From assembly GCA_022702705.1 (NCBI GenBank), contig CM040421.1, forward strand, positions 67,512,121 to 67,576,120: a DNA stretch of 64,000 bases, given 5' to 3'. Below, in pieces: positions 60,391 to 64,000 of the stretch. Position 1 is the first letter of the stretch. Each line of letters starts with the position of its first letter. Below the pieces are notes generated by a model. The model did not search any database. It had not been told where the DNA came from and worked only from the letters and a program-made list of their open reading frames with translations. The stretch comes from Papilionanthe hookeriana x Papilionanthe teres (Eukaryota; Streptophyta; Magnoliopsida; Asparagales; Orchidaceae). The translations under genes were made by a program, and so were the position numbers.

Positions 60391-61380
60391 AAAATTGACA
60401 TTGACATTTCTAAGAGATGGTATAAGACCTCCTTAAATGGAAGATGACATCTACCTCTTTCTCGCTATTGGATATAAGACCATCATGACATTGCTTTCCT
60501 TTAACAATCTTTCTTTGGGTAGGATATAAGTCTCATACGCATTCCTATTCCAAAATTGACATATCGACATTGACATTTCTAAGAGATGGTATAAAACCTC
60601 CTTAAATGGAAGATATCATCTACTCTCTTTCTTGCTATTGGATATAAGACCATCATGACATTAACTTTCCTTTAGCAATCTTTCTTTCGATAGGATATAA
60701 GTCTCATACGCATTACTATTCCAAAATCGACATTTTGACATTGATATTTCTAAGAGATAGTGTAAGACCTCCTTAAATGGAAGATGGCATCTACTCTCTT
60801 TGTCATAAGACCATCATGACATTGGCTTTCGTTTAGCAATCTTTCTTTGGATAGGATATGAGTCTTATATGCATTCCTATTCCAAAACTGACATATCGAC
60901 ATTGAAATTTCTAAGAGATAGTGTAAGACCTCCTTAAATGGAAGATGACATCTACTCTCTTTCTCGCTATTGGATGTAAGACCATCAAACAATGGTTTTC
61001 CTTAAACAATTCTTCTTTGGATAGGATATAAGTCTCATACACATTCCTATTCCAAAATTGACATTTTGACATTGCAACCTTTTTGAGAAAATCAACACGA
61101 CATTCGCTCTCTTTTTCCTCAAGTGTCTACAATACATTGACAGTTCCAAAAATGCCAAAATAAGAATTTTGAATGACATAATAAAAAACATGTGATGATT
61201 AACATCTTTCAACCTGTAAAGGTGCGTATACACTCTTCGTTCTGAGTTTTCCACTCTCTTTATAGCTATGAATATAATTCTTTTCCTGACATGAAAACAT
61301 GGCATTCCATTAGCTATAATTTTGAGATAAGATGTAAGTCGCATAACATTCCTTCTCAAAACCGACATTTGACATTTTCA
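60390..61380. repeat. tandem repeat of about 168 bp, five to six copies
   Basis: ATTGACATTTCTAAGAGATG or a variant occurs at 60401, 60570, 60741, 60902 and about 61067 (spacings 169, 171, 161, 165). Each unit contains two GGATATAAGNC halves, so it may be a doubled ancestor. The last copies lose regularity. Confidence 0.9.
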
Positions 61381-61399
61381 AGAGAAAGTATGACATATA

Positions 61400-62810
61400 C
61401 TCCCTCTTTAGTTATTTGATATAAGACCCTTTCCAGACACGAAAATATGACACTCCATTAGCTATAATTTTTTAGAAAGGATATAAGTCGCATAACATTC
61501 CTTCTCAAAGTTGACGTCGATATTTGGCATTTCTGAGAATCGGAACCTGACATCCATTTTATCTTTCCAGTTATCGGATGTAAGTCCTTTCCTAACACGA
61601 AAATGACAATCCTTTAACACGACATTGACATTTAACATTTCAAGAAATGGAGTATGACATCCATTTTCTCTTTCCAGTTATCGGATGTAAGTCCTTTCTT
61701 GACACAGAAATTGCATTCTTTTAACATGACATTGACATTTGACATTTGACATTTTGAGAAATGGAATATGACATCCATTTTCTCTTTCTTGTTATCGGAT
61801 ATAAGTCCTTCCCTGACACAGAAACTATGGCATTCCTTTAACTCGACATCGACATCTGACATTTTGAGAAATGTAATATGACATCCATTTCCTCTTTCCA
61901 TGTTATCAGATGTAAGTCCTTTCATGACACGGAAACTATGATGTTCCTTTAACTCGACACTGACATTTGACATTTTGAGGAATGGAATATGACATCCGTT
62001 TCTTCTTTCCATGTTATCGGATGTAAGTCCTTTCCTGACATGGAATATGGCATTTTTCTAACCGACATTTGACAATTCCGAGAAATGGAATATGACATCC
62101 ATTTTCTCTCTTTAGTTATTGGATATAAATCCTTTCCTAACACGGAATAAGGCATTCCACTAACTGACATTTTGACATTTTCGAGAAATGGAATATGATA
62201 TCCATTTTCTCTCTCTAGTTATTGGATATAAGTCATTTCCTTTTCTGACACGGAATATGGCATTCCTCAAACTTGACACCGACATTTGACATTTCTGAAA
62301 AATGAATCTGACATCCATTTTCTCTTTCCAGTTATCGGATGTACGTCCTTTCCTGACACAAAAGTTATGGAATTTCTATAACTTGATATTGATATTTAAC
62401 ATTTCTAAAAAATGGAATCTGACATCTATTTTTTTTTCCAGTTATGGGATGTAAGTCCTTTCCTGACACGGAAATTATGGCATTCCTATAACTTGACATG
62501 GAATCTGACATCCATTTTCTCTCTCCAATTATTGAATGTAAGTCCTTTCCTGACACGGAAGTTATGACATTACTATAACTTGATAACGACATTTCAAAAA
62601 AATGACATCCATTTTATCTTTCTAGTTATCAGATATAATTCATTTCCCGACATGGAAGTTATGACATTCCTATAACTTGACATTGACATTTGATATTTCT
62701 GGGAAATGGAATACGACATCCATTTTCTCTTTATAGCTATCAGATGAAAGTCCTTTTCTGCCATAGAAATTATGGCATTCCCATAACTTAACATCTCCAC
62801 ATTTGACATA
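61400..62810. repeat. tandem repeat of about 87-121 bp, 12 or more copies
   Basis: TTATCGGATGTAAGTCC or a variant recurs at 61571, 61678, 61792, 61913, 62014, 62116, 62219, 62332, 62442, 62529, 62626 and 62737. Units carry ATGACATCCATTTTCTC and CCTTTCCTGACACGGAA, and share the GGATNTAAGTC word with the preceding 168-bp units. The minus-strand frames here are shadows of the repeat. Confidence 0.92.
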
Positions 62811-63480
62811 TCGACATTTTGACATTTGACATTTCGAAAATTGTTATAGACATCTCAACATTTGACAATTGATATATCGATATTTTGAAATTTGGCATTT
62901 GACATTTAGACAATTGTTATCGACATTTGACATATCAACAATTGATATATTAATATTTCAACATTTGACATATTGATAATTGTTATCAACATTTGGCGTA
63001 TCGACATTTTGACATTTGACATTTCGACAATTGTTATCGACATTTGATATATCACCATCTCAACATTTGACAATTGATACATCGATATTTTGACTTTTGA
63101 CATTTGACATTTGACATTTCGACAATTGTTATCGACATTTGACATATCAACAATTGATATATTAATATTTCAACATTTGAAATATTTATCAACATTTGGC
63201 TCGACATTTGATATATCACCATCTCAACATTTGACAATTGATACATCGATATTTTGACTTTTGACATTTGACATTTGACATTTGACATTTGGACAATTGT
63301 TATCGACATTTGACATATCAACAATTGATATATTAATATTTCAACATTTGAAATATTTATCAACATTTGGCTTATCAACATTTCGACATTTCAACATATC
63401 AACAATCTTTATCAACATTTGACACATCGACATTTCGATCATTGATATATCAATAATTGTTATCGACATCTGACTCGCCT
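62800..63480. repeat. TTTGACATTTCGACA low-complexity array
   Basis: Built from GACATTTGACAT, TATCAACAATTGATATATTA and ATTGTTATCGACATTTGA. One 164-bp block is duplicated (63051 and 63215 both begin ATCACCATCTCAACATTTG). It continues the GACAT theme of LTR E. Confidence 0.88.
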
Positions 63481-64000
63481 TTCACAAAAATCACTCTAAA
63501 AATTTTATTTTCCACCAAAATTCATAAATTCAACTTCCAATTACTCATATTAGAGTAGGGCTTCAGTACATTTTCCAAAAATTTTTAAAAGTTAAATATT
63601 AAATCCACCAATCAAACACAAAGTTTAAATCAAACTCCTCTAATTTCCATTTATAATCTTCAATATTAGCTCAATACACTTCAGATGAGTATAACATAAT
63701 GATTCAAGTCCTAACACACAATCAAACAACACAATTTGAAAACAAATACAACACACATTGAACATGAAAGCAAATACACAAACAAACACAATCGAATCCC
63801 TAAATCGATACAACGACTCACTAGATAAATCACGATCTCACCAAATCACTATCTAATTTCCATTATCTTCACAATGAAGATTGCTTAGCCTACTGGGGAA
63901 GAATACTAACGCTCTTGGAAAATCCGTAGCCGTTTTCTCGTCGATTCAATTGTTCTTCGCATACATCTCCACTTGAGCATCTTGATAAGCCGCTGTATGA
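63481..64000. other. right end, nothing recognised
   Basis: AT-rich to about 63860 with no repeat I can trace. The last 130 bases are GC-richer. On the minus strand they keep one frame of about 36 codons open to the edge (ending KSVSILPQ), which is too short to assign. It could belong to element E or to whatever lies beyond the window. Confidence 0.4.

Noticed and set aside
61632..63381. Minus-strand reading frames of 70-127 codons with repeated MSNV, CQMS and GKDLHPIT strings
   Set aside because: Translations of the roughly 107-bp and GACAT repeats. The units vary in length by non-multiples of three, and no start or frame is conserved.
63870..64000. Minus-strand open frame ending KSVSILPQ at the right edge, as an exon of a host gene
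   Set aside because: Only about 36 codons are visible and I recognise no family. It is too little to support a gene.

Overview
The window is nuclear DNA of a plant, almost certainly a flowering plant with a large repeat-rich genome. It consists nearly end to end of Ty3/gypsy LTR-retrotransposons of the chromovirus-free Tat/Ogre and Athila lineages, nested in, cut by and joined to one another, plus the tandem repeats they carry. I find no intact host gene, no rRNA or tRNA gene and no CRISPR array. All coding regions are broken copies of retroelement genes, apart from one host-type protein domain carried inside a retroelement.

Layout. 1-380: a 40-bp minisatellite. 380-2640: a reverse-strand Athila-like 3' LTR with its polypurine tract and a scrap of internal sequence. 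2640-14010: a decayed forward-strand Athila element with gag, protease, RT, RNase H, integrase, two tandem accessory (env-position) reading frames and a truncated 3' LTR. 14010-32177: a reverse-strand Tat/Ogre-like element, called B here. It has a 7.4-kb 5' LTR, a tRNA-Arg primer site, a leader, a short ORF1 and a long gag. Between ORF1 and gag sits a forward-strand 7.05-kb solo LTR of the same family, called A, with GAACT target duplications. A and B together form a roughly 15-kb inverted repeat around a 0.8-kb loop. 32178-33250: an Athila LTR fragment.

33260-43310: the 3' half of a forward Tat/Ogre-like element, C. In order it has integrase, an ALKBH9/10-type 2-oxoglutarate oxygenase (RNA-demethylase) domain, a 3' UTR with 88-bp and 34-bp tandem repeats, and LTR C. 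43310-48060: a 5'-truncated LTR of the same family, D. 48318-64000: the 5' part of another forward member, E. Its LTR is about 8.2 kb and carries 82-bp satellite-like arrays and GACAT-rich arrays. A 1.8-kb Athila remnant with GTTAG duplications is inserted in it. Then come a primer site and a leader full of further tandem repeats.

Two observations stand out. First, an ALKBH-type domain lies between integrase and the 3' UTR of a Tat/Ogre-like element, with no introns visible, as an accessory gene would. Second, all five Tat/Ogre-like LTRs carry a 57-nt segment near the 3' end that can fold into two hairpins. The first has 10 positions, the second 9, and the linker is always 9 nt. The copies differ by compensatory changes, which points to a conserved RNA structure in the element's very long leader.
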